DNA of 64,000 bases from Conyzicola lurida. GTDB taxonomy: Bacteria; Actinomycetota; Actinomycetes; Actinomycetales; Microbacteriaceae. Positions 50,716-58,883 of this stretch are shown here, one piece after another. The translations under genes were made by a program, and so were the position numbers. The stretch lies in NCBI RefSeq assembly GCF_014204935.1, contig NZ_JACHMJ010000001.1, positions 2,418,001 to 2,482,000 of the forward strand. Direction: 5' to 3'. A model generated the notes under the pieces. That model was not told the origin of the DNA, made no database searches, and saw only the letters and a program-made list of their open reading frames with translations. Each line of letters starts with the position of its first letter. Position 1 is the first letter of the stretch.

Positions 50716-50780
50716 GATGTTTCACGCGGGTAACGAGTCCGCGGTTTGAGCGCCCCGAAACCGCGAGCCCGCCGAAACCC

Positions 50781-50786
50781 TAGGCT
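50781..50786 (+). promoter_or_regulatory. -10 element, probable leaderless promoter of the 48-residue gene
   Basis: TAGGCT is 6 nt before the ATG at 50793, with no ribosome site. Confidence 0.5.
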
Positions 50787-50792
50787 TGCGAC

Positions 50793-50939
50793 ATGGCTTT
50801 CGTACAGTTCGAACTTCCCGACGACCTCGCCGACGAGGCCCTCGAGGAGGCGCGCAGCCGCGGACTCACCGTCGCCGAGCTCGCGCTCTCGTCGTTCGAG
50901 GACTACCTCGTCGACCTGCGCGACCTGCGGTCGCTGTAG
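50793..50939 (+). CDS. 48-residue protein, possible ribbon-helix-helix
   Basis: A 48-residue open frame: one predicted strand (AFVQFELP), a helix (DLADEALEEARSRGL) and a second helix (VAELALSSFEDYLVDLRDL). This strand-helix-helix order, with hydrophobic spacing in a strand reading VQFELP, fits a ribbon-helix-helix dimer such as small regulators or antitoxins. There is no obvious toxin gene next to it. Codon use is like its neighbours and TAGGCT stands 6 nt before the ATG. It lies alone between the pucG promoter and a palindromic repeat. Confidence 0.6.
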   Translation: MAFVQFELPDDLADEALEEARSRGLTVAELALSSFEDYLVDLRDLRSL

Positions 50940-50993
50940 GCGGGTTGCGCGTGTCGAAACCCACAGTGAGGATTTCGGCGGGCTCAATCCGCT
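50939..50993. repeat. Palindromic repeat between convergent genes
   Basis: GGCGGGTTGCGCGTGTCGAAACCC pairs imperfectly with GGATTTCGGCGGGCTCAATCCGC. The right arm includes the stop of the amidase fusion gene (50984-50986). Confidence 0.75.
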
Positions 50994-52552
50994 TGGGGCA
51001 CCAGCGCCGAGTGGAACTTCGCCCCCGTGATCACCGCACCGAGATCGCCGTAGCGCGGCGCCACGACGCACAGCCCGACGGGCGCGCCGTCGACGGTGAG
51101 CGCCGGCACCGACAGCCCCGGACGCCCCGTGAGCCCCGCGATGCAGGTCAGGCGCAGGGTGCTCGCCCGCGTCGACTCGATGGTCTCCGGCGACGCCGTG
51201 GCCGACGGGGCGACGGATGACGCGGCCGGCAGCAACAGCGTCCGCCCGTCGAGCGCGTCCTCGATGCTCAGCCGCGCGGCCGCGAGCGCCACGCGGGCAC
51301 GGGCTTCCGCCTCGGCGCTGATCGTCGAGGCCCAGGCGAAGCGCGCGGCGATGTCGTCGCCGAGCGCCCCCGGGTGCGCGACGATCCACTCGCCGTGGGT
51401 GGCCCAGGCCTCTGCGGCCTGCACGACGCGGAACGTCTCGAACAGGTCGTCGATGTGCCCGAGGTCGACGTCGGCGAGGTCGTCGATGAGCCCGTCGGCG
51501 GCGAGCGTCTCGATGGCCGCCTCGAATGCCGAACTCACTCCGGCGGTCGACTGCGCGGTCAGCGCGCCGGCGACGGCGAACCGCGCGCTCGGCGGCAGCA
51601 CCTGCCGCGACAGGTCGAGCGACGCGGTCGCCGCGGCGCGCATCACCCAGGCGTCGCGCGTCAGCCAGCCGACGGTGTCGAACGAGGGCGCGAGCGGCAG
51701 CAGTCCCTCGACGCTCACGGCGCCGTGCGTCGTGCGCAGTCCCCAGAGTCCCTGGTACGAGGCGGGCACCCGCAGCGATCCGCCGGTATCGGTGCCGAGT
51801 CCGATCGACGCCTGGCCGAGGGCGACCGCGGAGGCGGGCCCGCTCGACGAGCCGCCCGGGATCCCCCCGACGACCGCGCCGTTGGGCGGGGTGCCGTAGT
51901 GCGGATTGCGGCCGGCGATGCTGTACGCGAACTCGTCGGTGCGCGCGATCCCCGCGATGTCGGCACCGGTCGCGAGCAGTGCGGCGACGGCCGGCGCGTG
52001 CGCGGTGGCGAGCGGGGCCTCGGCGAGGTATGCGGGCACTCCCGCGCCCACGGCGAACCCGGCGACGTCGAACAGGTCTTTCACCGCGACGGTCTGGCTG
52101 GCGAGCTCCGGCGCCTCGGCCCCGGCGACGAGAGGGGTGCCGACGGTACGCCAGACCGTGGCGTTGACCGCGGGCGCCGGCAGGCTCACGTGCGCGACCT
52201 CGACCGCCCAGTCTCCGTCGATGCGGCGCCAGAGCTGCGTCTGCTGGCCGCGTCCCCCGGTGACGGGAGCCGTGACGGCGACGACCACCGCGGCATCCTC
52301 GTCGATCTCTCTCACGACGACCGACACGATGGTGCGCTTCAGCGCCCCGCCCCGGCCCTTGCGGAACGTGCTGATCGCGTCGTGCCCGTACAGGATGCCG
52401 CCCGCGTCGCCGCGCAGCGTGTCGTCGCCCGCGGCGAACAGGCGGTCGAGCTCGGCGAGGTCGTTGGCCATCAGCGCGGTCTCGTAGGCCCAGAAGGCGT
52501 CCAGCAGGCCGTCGGGGGCGGATGCCGCGGCGCCCAGGTTCACGTCGGTCAT
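50984..52552 (-). CDS. AtzH-like (DUF3225) domain fused to an amidase-signature hydrolase
   Basis: A 522-residue fusion. Residues 1-125 form an SnoaL/NTF2-like AtzH domain (LLDAFWAYETALMANDLAELDRLFA, WRRIDGDWAVEVAHVSLP). The rest is an amidase of the signature family with Lys in TVAVKDLFDVAGF, GGIPGGSSSGPASAVALG and GTDTGGSLRVPASYQG giving the Ser-Ser-Lys triad. In the cyanuric acid pathway AtzH-type subunits and the AtzE/AtzG amidase work together, so the fusion suggests a biuret- or ureide-like substrate; that is inference. Its start overlaps the formamidase stop by 4 bp. The stop codon sits in a palindromic repeat. Confidence 0.85.
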   Translation of the reverse strand: MTDVNLGAAASAPDGLLDAFWAYETALMANDLAELDRLFAAGDDTLRGDAGGILYGHDAISTFRKGRGGALKRTIVSVVVREIDEDAAVVVAVTAPVTGGRGQQTQLWRRIDGDWAVEVAHVSLPAPAVNATVWRTVGTPLVAGAEAPELASQTVAVKDLFDVAGFAVGAGVPAYLAEAPLATAHAPAVAALLATGADIAGIARTDEFAYSIAGRNPHYGTPPNGAVVGGIPGGSSSGPASAVALGQASIGLGTDTGGSLRVPASYQGLWGLRTTHGAVSVEGLLPLAPSFDTVGWLTRDAWVMRAAATASLDLSRQVLPPSARFAVAGALTAQSTAGVSSAFEAAIETLAADGLIDDLADVDLGHIDDLFETFRVVQAAEAWATHGEWIVAHPGALGDDIAARFAWASTISAEAEARARVALAAARLSIEDALDGRTLLLPAASSVAPSATASPETIESTRASTLRLTCIAGLTGRPGLSVPALTVDGAPVGLCVVAPRYGDLGAVITGAKFHSALVPQAD

Positions 52553-53613
52553 TCGAAGTCCGCCACTCTGATCCGCGCGTGCACTCCCTTGACGAGGTCG
52601 ACGACCTGGGAGATGTTGAAGTCCGTGGCCGCGCTCAGGTAGGCGTAGGCGTGGGCGGCGTCCATGCCGAAGCGGGCCTGCAACAGGCCGATGGCCGCGC
52701 GCACGCAGTTCTGCACCGCCTCGTCGAGGTCGGGGCTCATGCCGGTGGGCACGAGGAACTCGCCCGTCTCGGCGAGCGGGCCGGCGAGGACCCCGAAGGC
52801 CTCGACCGCGTCGGACTGGGTGACGACCTCGAAGCGCAGCGTCACCCGCAGCGACGCCTCCATCGCGGTGAGCGAGACCTCGCCGTCGCCCTGAGCGAAG
52901 TGCGGGTCGCCGACGTAGGCGAGCGCGCCGGGAACCTGCACCGGCAGGTAGAGCGTCGAACCGACGGTGAGCAGGTTGATGTCGATATTGCCGCCGTGCG
53001 CACCCGGCGGCACGGAGTGCGGGCGCTCGTCCCCGGCGACGGCGACACCCATGATGCCGAGGAACGGCGCGAGCGGGAAGCGCACGCTGTGCTCGCCGCC
53101 GAGGACGCGGGGCATGGTCCCGTGCGCGCCGTCGACGGCCGCGAACACGCTGACGTTCGCCTCGCCCTGCGGGAACTCGTCGGGCAGGGCGCCGCGGCCG
53201 TGGCGGTTGGAGACGACGCCGTAGGGAACGCGGGGCGTCGCCTCGAGCACCGTGATCTTGAGCAGGTCGCCCGGCAGCGCGCTCTCGACGAAGATCGGGC
53301 CGGTGACGACGTGCGGGCCGTCGTCGGCGCCGCGCGTGCGGGTCGCGGTCAGGGCGATCGCGTCGGCGAGCACGGATTCCGCGGGCACACCGAATCCGCC
53401 GAAGAAGGCGACCGGGTCGCTGCCCTGGTCCTCGAGCAGTCCCTCGTGGCTGAGGGTGTCGATCGTCACTTCGGCGCCGGAGTGGACGGTGAGCACGGGC
53501 TCGTCGGCCGCGCAGGGAAGGCGGCCCCAGAACACCTCGTGCGGGGTGGAGGGCAGGTAGTGCGGCGCGCGGATCGCGCCCGCTCCCGGCTGCAGGGCAT
53601 CCGTTGCTGACAT
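52549..53613 (-). CDS. fmdA: Acetamidase/formamidase family protein
   Basis: A 354-residue FmdA/AmdA-family amidohydrolase, which releases ammonia from formamide or short amides. The family core appears as VTGPIFVESALPGDLLKI, FLGIMGVAVAGDERPHSVPPGAHGG (in parts) and LYLPVQVPGALAYVGDPHFAQGDGE. It starts an operon with the AtzH-amidase fusion, suggesting stepwise nitrogen release from an amide-containing compound. The open frame continues upstream into modC, but homology begins at 53613. A 12-bp palindrome (53647-53658) lies before it. Confidence 0.88.
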   Translation of the reverse strand: MSATDALQPGAGAIRAPHYLPSTPHEVFWGRLPCAADEPVLTVHSGAEVTIDTLSHEGLLEDQGSDPVAFFGGFGVPAESVLADAIALTATRTRGADDGPHVVTGPIFVESALPGDLLKITVLEATPRVPYGVVSNRHGRGALPDEFPQGEANVSVFAAVDGAHGTMPRVLGGEHSVRFPLAPFLGIMGVAVAGDERPHSVPPGAHGGNIDINLLTVGSTLYLPVQVPGALAYVGDPHFAQGDGEVSLTAMEASLRVTLRFEVVTQSDAVEAFGVLAGPLAETGEFLVPTGMSPDLDEAVQNCVRAAIGLLQARFGMDAAHAYAYLSAATDFNISQVVDLVKGVHARIRVADFE

Positions 53614-53646
53614 GGCTGTTGCCCTCGACATTCTTGCGTTCCAGTA

Positions 53647-53658
53647 CTGTCTAGACAG
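53647..53658. promoter_or_regulatory. Palindromic operator candidate CTGTCTAGACAG
   Basis: A perfect 12-bp palindrome within TACTGTCTAGACAGAGTA lies 33 bp before fmdA and 42 bp before the divergent DUF1275 gene, so one factor could control both. Confidence 0.6.
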
Positions 53659-53700
53659 AGTAGCGACTCCCCGAGGGCGCACGATCCCGAAGGAGCCCCC

Positions 53701-54381
53701 ATGAAAAACCGTCTGCAGGCGCACCCCGCCGGCCTCCACCTGGGCCTGATGCTCGCCCTCACGTTCTCGACCGGCATCATCGACGCGGTCGGCTATCTCG
53801 GCCTCGACCGGGTTTTCACCGGCAACATGACCGGCAACGTCGTGATCCTCGGCATGGCCCTCACAGGCGCCGACGACCTGCCCATCATCGGGCCGATCAT
53901 CGCCCTCGTGCTGTTCCTGCTCGGCGCGCTCATCGCCGGCCGCACCCTGCGCCCCGTCGCCGCCGGCTGGTCGGGACGCAGCACGATCCTGTTTACCGTC
54001 GTCGGCGTCATCATCCTCGCGGCCGCCGTGCCGCTGCTGCTCGTCGCCGAGCCGGCCGAACCGCTCGCCTTCGCCGTGACTGGCGCGCTCGGCCTCGCCA
54101 TGGGAATGCAGGCGGGTGCCGCGCGCCACATCGGCGTGAAGGACGTCACGACCGTCGTCGTGACGTCGACCCTCGTCGGCCTCGCCTTCGACTCGAAGTT
54201 CGGCGGCAACTCCGGCCAGCAGTGGAAGCGCCGCGCGGGCGCCGTGCTGCTCATCGGCCTGGGCGCCCTCGTCGGCGGCCTGCTGTTGAACGTTCACATC
54301 GGGCTCGGGATGGCGGTGGCCGCCGTCATCACTCTGGTGTGCGCGCTGCTCGGGCACATCGGGCGGCCCCACACGGCGTAG
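53701..54381 (+). CDS. DUF1275 (YoaK-like) membrane protein
   Basis: A 226-residue protein with about six hydrophobic helices. The family signature VGYLGLDRVFTGNMTGN is at residues 27-43, and GLAMGMQAGAARHIGVKDVTT follows near 140. DUF1275 proteins are uncharacterised inner-membrane proteins. An AAGGAG ribosome site precedes the ATG. It diverges from the formamidase operon across the CTGTCTAGACAG palindrome, so co-regulation and a transport-related role are possible. Confidence 0.9.
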   Translation: MKNRLQAHPAGLHLGLMLALTFSTGIIDAVGYLGLDRVFTGNMTGNVVILGMALTGADDLPIIGPIIALVLFLLGALIAGRTLRPVAAGWSGRSTILFTVVGVIILAAAVPLLLVAEPAEPLAFAVTGALGLAMGMQAGAARHIGVKDVTTVVVTSTLVGLAFDSKFGGNSGQQWKRRAGAVLLIGLGALVGGLLLNVHIGLGMAVAAVITLVCALLGHIGRPHTA

Positions 54382-54395
54382 CGCTTCTACGAAGT

Positions 54396-54415
54396 GTTTC
54401 GACGGGCGAAACCCC
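54396..54415. repeat. Degenerate palindromic half-site
   Basis: TTTCGACGGGCGAAACC, between the DUF1275 and modC stops, looks like a decayed or partial copy of the repeat. Confidence 0.45.
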
Positions 54416-54416
54416 G

Positions 54417-55439
54417 TCACCGCGCATACACCTGCACGTCCGCCGCACCGAACGCGAACCACACCGGCGTGCCCAGCGCGAGGTCGAGGTCGGCAACCAC
54501 GGCGGGTGCGACATCCGCCGACAGCAGGTCGGACCGCACCCGGATGACGTCCCCGCGCGGCTCGAGATCGCGCACCGTGCCGCGCAGCCGATTGACCTCC
54601 CGAGGTTCCTCGAGGCTCACGCTCACCGCGGCCGGCCGGATCGCCGCGGCGACCGCGGTGCCGACGGGCAGGTCGCTCGGGGCGGCGATGTCCCCGCCGG
54701 CGGTCCACAGGCCCGTCGCCGTGCGCTCGCCCGTCAGCACGCTCAGCGACGCGAGCCCCGCGGTGAACGCGGTGCGCGGCCGCTCCAGAACCGAGCGCGT
54801 CGGCCCCTCCTCCACCACGCGTCCGCCGTCGACCACGATGACCCGGTCGGCGAGCGTGTACGCGTCGAGGATGTCGTGCGTCACGATGAGCGCCGTGCGG
54901 TCGGCGAGCACGCGGCGCAGCATGCGGCGGACGGCCGGGGCGACCGAGATGTCGAGCGCGGCGAGCGGCTCGTCGAGCAGCAGCAGCTTCGGGCCCGCGG
55001 CGAGGGCCCGCGCGACGGCGATGCGCTGAGCCTGCCCGCCCGAGAGCTCGGCCGGGCGGCGGGACGCGAACTCCAGCGCGTCCACCTCGCCGAGCCAGTC
55101 GCGCGCCATGGATCGCGCGGCAGCCGCGCGCACTCCCGCGCTGCGCGGCCCGAACGCGACGTTCTCCAGCACGCTCAGGTGCGGGAAGAGCAGCGCGTCC
55201 TGTGCGAGCAGCGAGACGCCACGGCTGTGCGGCGGCACGAACGTCGCGGCGTCGAACAGGGTCGCGCCGTCGAGCGTCGCGCTGCCCGAATCGGCGCGCA
55301 ACAGCCCTGCGGCCAGACCGAGCAGCGTCGACTTTCCGGCGCCGTTCGGCCCGAGCACCGCGACGGTCTCGCCGCGCTGCACGGTGATCGCGAGGTCGAC
55401 GTCGCGCGCGTCGACTCGGGCGTCGAGGGTGAAGCTCAT
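54417..55439 (-). CDS. modC: Molybdate ABC transporter ATP-binding protein
   Basis: A 340-residue ATPase. Walker A is [10 protein letters not shown] (33-42), signature [16 protein letters not shown], Walker [13 protein letters not shown], and switch His in [10 protein letters not shown]. The C-terminal region from about 270 ([22 protein letters not shown]) is the TOBE/Mop domain that binds molybdate in ModC proteins. It overlaps modB by 4 bp and completes the modABC uptake system feeding the cofactor genes nearby. Confidence 0.93.
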   Translation of the reverse strand: MSFTLDARVDARDVDLAITVQRGETVAVLGPNGAGKSTLLGLAAGLLRADSGSATLDGATLFDAATFVPPHSRGVSLLAQDALLFPHLSVLENVAFGPRSAGVRAAAARSMARDWLGEVDALEFASRRPAELSGGQAQRIAVARALAAGPKLLLLDEPLAALDISVAPAVRRMLRRVLADRTALIVTHDILDAYTLADRVIVVDGGRVVEEGPTRSVLERPRTAFTAGLASLSVLTGERTATGLWTAGGDIAAPSDLPVGTAVAAAIRPAAVSVSLEEPREVNRLRGTVRDLEPRGDVIRVRSDLLSADVAPAVVADLDLALGTPVWFAFGAADVQVYAR

Positions 55440-56272
55440 GCGTCATCCGCCCGTCTGGAAGCCGATCGCGAACCGAACGACGACCGCAGAAAGTCGGTGC
55501 TGCCGGCCTGGTAGGCGATGCCGACGACGACCACCGCGACGACGACGAGCACGAGCGAGAGGGCGACCGCGGTGTCGGGCGACGTCTCGCGCTGCAGGTA
55601 GATCTCCAGCGGCAGAGTGCGCGTGGTGCCCTGCAGGCTGCCGGCGAAGGTCAGGGTGGCGCCGAACTCGCCGAGGGCACGGGCGAACGACAGCACGGCT
55701 CCCGAGACGAGGGCCGGCAGCACGAGCGGCAGGGTGATGCGTCGAAGGACGGTGGATGGCGCGGCGCCCAGCGTCGCCCCGACCTCCTCGTAGCGCGTGC
55801 CGACCGTGCGCAGCGCGCCCTCGAGGCTGAGCACGAGAAAGGGCAGCGCCACGAAGGTCTGCGCCAGCACGACCGCGGTGGTGGAGAACGCGATCGTGAT
55901 TCCGAGCGCGTCCAGGTGCTCGCCGATCAGACCGCGGCGCCCGAACGTGTAGAGCAGCGCGATGCCGCCGACGACGGGCGGCAGCACGAGCGGCAACAGC
56001 ACGAGCGAGCGCACCAGTCGTTGGCCCGGGAACGTCGCACGGGCCAGCACGAGCGCGAGCGGCACACCGAGCACGATGCACAGGGCGGTCGCGGCGAGCG
56101 ACGTGCGCAGGCTGAGCCAGAGCGCGTCGACCGACGCCTCGCTCGTCACGAGCGGGACGAACTCCGCCCAGTTGACGCGGAGCACCATCGCCGCCAGCGG
56201 AAGCAGCACGAAGAGCGCGCCGATCGCCGCGACGGCGACGACCCAGCGCGGCACGCTCGTGCGCGTGGGCAC
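55436..56272 (-). CDS. modB: Molybdate ABC transporter permease
   Basis: A 278-residue inner-membrane permease with five to six helices. The ABC-docking loop is [30 protein letters not shown]. The GTG at 56272 overlaps the modA stop by one base; longer upstream open frames are antisense or out-of-frame readings of modA. With ModC it imports molybdate delivered by ModA. Confidence 0.94.
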   Translation of the reverse strand: MPTRTSVPRWVVAVAAIGALFVLLPLAAMVLRVNWAEFVPLVTSEASVDALWLSLRTSLAATALCIVLGVPLALVLARATFPGQRLVRSLVLLPLVLPPVVGGIALLYTFGRRGLIGEHLDALGITIAFSTTAVVLAQTFVALPFLVLSLEGALRTVGTRYEEVGATLGAAPSTVLRRITLPLVLPALVSGAVLSFARALGEFGATLTFAGSLQGTTRTLPLEIYLQRETSPDTAVALSLVLVVVAVVVVGIAYQAGSTDFLRSSFGSRSASRRADDA

Positions 56273-57060
56273 TAGGGCGCCCCGAACCCGGCCGCCTCGA
56301 GCACGCTCCGGCCCTCGTCGCCCGCGACGAAGTCGACGAACGCCTGGGCGACGTCGGGTGCCTCGGAGTCGCCGAGCGCGACGATCGGGTAGGTGTTGAC
56401 GGCTTCGGCGGACTCGTCGAACTCGATGCCCTCGACCGCGTCGCCCGCACCGATGACGTCGGTGACGTAGACGAGTCCGGCGTCGGCTTCGCCGGAGGTG
56501 ACCTTGCCGAGCACGTCGGTCACGGCCGACTCCTCGCTCACGGGGGCGAGGTCGACGCCCGAGGCGGTCTCGACCGCGACGGTGGCCGCGCCACACGGCA
56601 CGGCGGGCGCGCAGACGACGAGCTTCACGTCGGGGCCTGCGAGGTCGGCAAAGTTGTCGATGCCCGCGGGGTTGCCCGGGGGAACCGCGATTTCGAGCAC
56701 GTTGGTGGCGAAGTCGACCGGGTCGCCCTCGGCGAGGTCGGCGTCGGTGACCTTGCCCATATTCTTGGTGTCGGCCGAGGCGAAGACGTCGGCGGGCGCA
56801 CCCTCGGTGATCTGCGTGACCAGGTCGGACGATCCGGCGAAGTTCAGCTCGACGGTCGTGTCGGGGTGGGCCGCCTCGAACTGCGAGGCGAGCTCGGTGA
56901 ACGTGGCCGTGAGGGATGCCGCGGCGAACACCGTGATCGAACCTCGGAGGGCGTCCGCGGCGGCGGGCGTCGACTCCGCCGGGGTGTCGGCCGTGCCGGC
57001 GCACCCGGCGAGCGCCACGGCGAGCACCGCTCCGATGGCGAGGGCGGACAGCTTCTCCAT
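56272..57060 (-). CDS. modA: Molybdate-binding lipoprotein
   Basis: A 262-residue periplasmic-type binding protein anchored as a lipoprotein (lipobox VALAGC, Cys near residue 20). The ligand domain starts [19 protein letters not shown], where the Ser after AA binds oxyanion, and continues with [21 protein letters not shown]. This AASLT...GSS pattern is diagnostic of ModA. I use the ATG at 57060 with GGAG 5 nt upstream; a GTG at 57078 overlapping the modE-like stop is an alternative. Confidence 0.95.
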   Translation of the reverse strand: MEKLSALAIGAVLAVALAGCAGTADTPAESTPAAADALRGSITVFAAASLTATFTELASQFEAAHPDTTVELNFAGSSDLVTQITEGAPADVFASADTKNMGKVTDADLAEGDPVDFATNVLEIAVPPGNPAGIDNFADLAGPDVKLVVCAPAVPCGAATVAVETASGVDLAPVSEESAVTDVLGKVTSGEADAGLVYVTDVIGAGDAVEGIEFDESAEAVNTYPIVALGDSEAPDVAQAFVDFVAGDEGRSVLEAAGFGAP

Positions 57061-57074
57061 TCTCGCTCCGCTGT

Positions 57075-57494
57075 TCACTTAGGCGTCTCGGGGAGTTCGA
57101 CGACGATCGTGGTGGCTTTCGCGCTCGCGACCGCGAGGGATCCGGGTTCGAGCCCGAGCTCGTCGGCGGCCTCGCGGCTCATCAGCGAGACCAGCCGGAA
57201 CGGGCCGGCCTGCAGCTCGACCTGGGCCATCACGCCGTCTTTCGTCACCTTCGTGACGATGCCGGTGATCCGGTTGCGGGCCGACGCGCGCGAAGCCGGG
57301 AAGGCCGCGGCGAGCGCGGACTCGGCCGCGAGCTCGAGCGAGAGGGAGGCGAGTTCGGCGCCGTCGACGAACGCCGGTCCGGTCGTCGGCCGCGTAAGTG
57401 TCAGCCGACCGGCATCCGCCCATCGCCTGACGGTGTCGTCGCTGACGCCGAGCAGGGCCGCCGCCTCGCTGACGCGGAATTGCGTCACCGCCAT
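57075..57494 (-). CDS. HTH-TOBE (ModE/Mop-like) molybdate-responsive protein
   Basis: A 139-residue protein. The N-terminus is a MerR/excisionase-like HTH ([21 protein letters not shown]). After a helical linker comes one Mop/TOBE domain (about 70-135: [40 protein letters not shown]), which binds molybdate in ModE and Mop proteins. It is first in the modABC operon, so it is probably the molybdate-dependent regulator of that operon. The layout (wHTH plus one Mop domain) differs from E. coli ModE, which has two. Confidence 0.88.
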   Translation of the reverse strand: MAVTQFRVSEAAALLGVSDDTVRRWADAGRLTLTRPTTGPAFVDGAELASLSLELAAESALAAAFPASRASARNRITGIVTKVTKDGVMAQVELQAGPFRLVSLMSREAADELGLEPGSLAVASAKATTIVVELPETPK

Positions 57495-57534
57495 GTCGCC
57501 TCCCCTTTTTCCGCAGATGCGTTTGTCTCATCGA

Positions 57535-57540
57535 ATAATA
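57535..57540 (-). promoter_or_regulatory. -10 element of the mod operon
   Basis: TATTAT on the minus strand, in the only AT-rich stretch here, about 40 nt before the ATG at 57494. The leader contains the ribosome site GGGGAGG. Confidence 0.5.
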
Positions 57541-57599
57541 ACCGTATCCGCGTGATCACCAGCAATGCCCGTGGTCGGGGCGGTTACGCTTGCCCCATC

Positions 57600-57740
57600 A
57601 TGATCCGTCTAGACAACCTCGCCGCGACCGGCGCCGACATCGGTCCCGTCTTCATCATCGGCGCGGTACTCGTGCTGCTCGGCGCGGTCGGCTCCACGGT
57701 GGGGCTGCTGCTGCGCCGCAGGGGTCGGCGCGAGGGCTAG
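57600..57740 (+). CDS. 46-residue single-helix membrane protein
   Basis: A short frame starting MIRLDNLAATGADIGPVF, with one hydrophobic helix (about residues 17-38) and a basic end (LLLRRRGRREG). It would insert with the C-terminus inside. TACGCT stands 9 nt before the ATG. It lies 21 bp before moeZ on the same strand and diverges from the mod operon. No family is recognised; the clean hydrophobic/basic pattern and codon use support a real gene. Confidence 0.55.
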   Translation: MIRLDNLAATGADIGPVFIIGAVLVLLGAVGSTVGLLLRRRGRREG

Positions 57741-57748
57741 GCACCTGA

Positions 57749-57754
57749 CACAAT
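57749..57754 (+). promoter_or_regulatory. -10-like element before moeZ
   Basis: CACAAT, 7 nt before the ATG at 57762, mirrors the arrangement before the DoxX-like gene. Confidence 0.4.
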
Positions 57755-57761
57755 CGAGGAC

Positions 57762-58883
57762 ATGCCCTCCAGCGCCTTGCCGAACAGGTACGCCCGCCAG
57801 CTCGCGCTTCCGGGCTTCGGCCTCGACGCCCAGCGCGCCCTCGCCACCGCCCGCGTCCTGGTGATCGGAGCCGGCGGCCTCGGCAGCGCGGTCATCCCCG
57901 CCCTCGCCGCGGCGGGCGTCGGCACCGTCGGCGTGATCGACGACGACACGGTCGAACTGAGCAACCTGCACCGGCAGACGATCCATGGGCAGGCGGATGT
58001 CGGTGGCCCCAAGGTCGCGTCGGCCGCGTCCCGCGTGGCCGCCATCAACCCCGGCACGACCGTCGTCGCGATCCCCGAGCGTCTCGGCCGCGACACCGCG
58101 CTCGACCTGTTCGCCGGCTACGACCTCGTGATCGACGGCAGCGACAACTTCCCCACGCGGTACCTCGCCAACGATGCCGCCGCCATCACCGGCATCCCGC
58201 TCGTCTGGGGCGCCGTCTCGCAGTACGCCGGCCAGGTCGGAGTTGCCTGGGCCGCGAAGGGGCCGCAGTACCGCGACCTGTTCCCCACCCCGCCTCCCGC
58301 GGGCAGCGTGTTGTCCTGCGAGCAGGGCGGGGTCTTCCCGACCGTCGTCGCGGTGATCGGCTCGGTCATGGCGGGCGAGGCGCTCAAGGTGCTCACCGGC
58401 GTCGGCGAACCGCTGATCGGCCGGGTCACCACGTTCGACTCGCTCAGCGGCGGATTCCGCGAGCTCGCCTACCAGCGCGACCCCGAGGCCGCGCCCATTA
58501 CCGAACTGATCGACTACGACGCCTTCTGCGGCGTCACCCCGACCGAAAGTGGAACCGCCATGAGCGACGACACCGTCACACCCGCCGAACTGTCCGCCAT
58601 CCTCGAACGGGGCGACGACGTCGTGCTGCTCGACGTGCGCGAACCGTGGGAGGCGAGCATCGTCAGCCTCCCCGACTCGCTGCTCGTGCCGCTGGGCTCG
58701 CTCGAGAGCGTCATCGACAAGCTCGACCCGGCCGAGGAGTTCATCCTCTACTGCCACCACGGCACCCGCTCCGAGATGGCCCTGCAACTGCTCACGCAGC
58801 ACGGCTTCGTCCACGCGCGCCACCTCGGGGGCGGGATCGAGGCGTACGCTCGCGAGATCGACCCCGGCATGGCCCGCTACTGA
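57762..58883 (+). CDS. moeZ: MoeB/ThiF-like adenylyltransferase fused to rhodanese (MoeZ type)
   Basis: A 373-residue fusion. Residues 1-270 are an E1-like adenylyltransferase (VLVIGAGGLGSAVIPALAAAGVG, DDDTVELSNLHRQTIHG, DGSDNFPTRYLAND) with a Cys in VLSCEQGGVFP near 186. The rest is a rhodanese with active-site Cys near 331 (YCHHGTRSEM). The protein activates the C-terminal glycine of MoaD and loads sulfur on it. The paired CxxC zinc motifs of classical MoeB are absent (only single Cys residues in SCEQGG and AFCGV). It heads the moeZ-moeA-moaCB-moaE operon. Confidence 0.93.
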   Translation: MPSSALPNRYARQLALPGFGLDAQRALATARVLVIGAGGLGSAVIPALAAAGVGTVGVIDDDTVELSNLHRQTIHGQADVGGPKVASAASRVAAINPGTTVVAIPERLGRDTALDLFAGYDLVIDGSDNFPTRYLANDAAAITGIPLVWGAVSQYAGQVGVAWAAKGPQYRDLFPTPPPAGSVLSCEQGGVFPTVVAVIGSVMAGEALKVLTGVGEPLIGRVTTFDSLSGGFRELAYQRDPEAAPITELIDYDAFCGVTPTESGTAMSDDTVTPAELSAILERGDDVVLLDVREPWEASIVSLPDSLLVPLGSLESVIDKLDPAEEFILYCHHGTRSEMALQLLTQHGFVHARHLGGGIEAYAREIDPGMARY

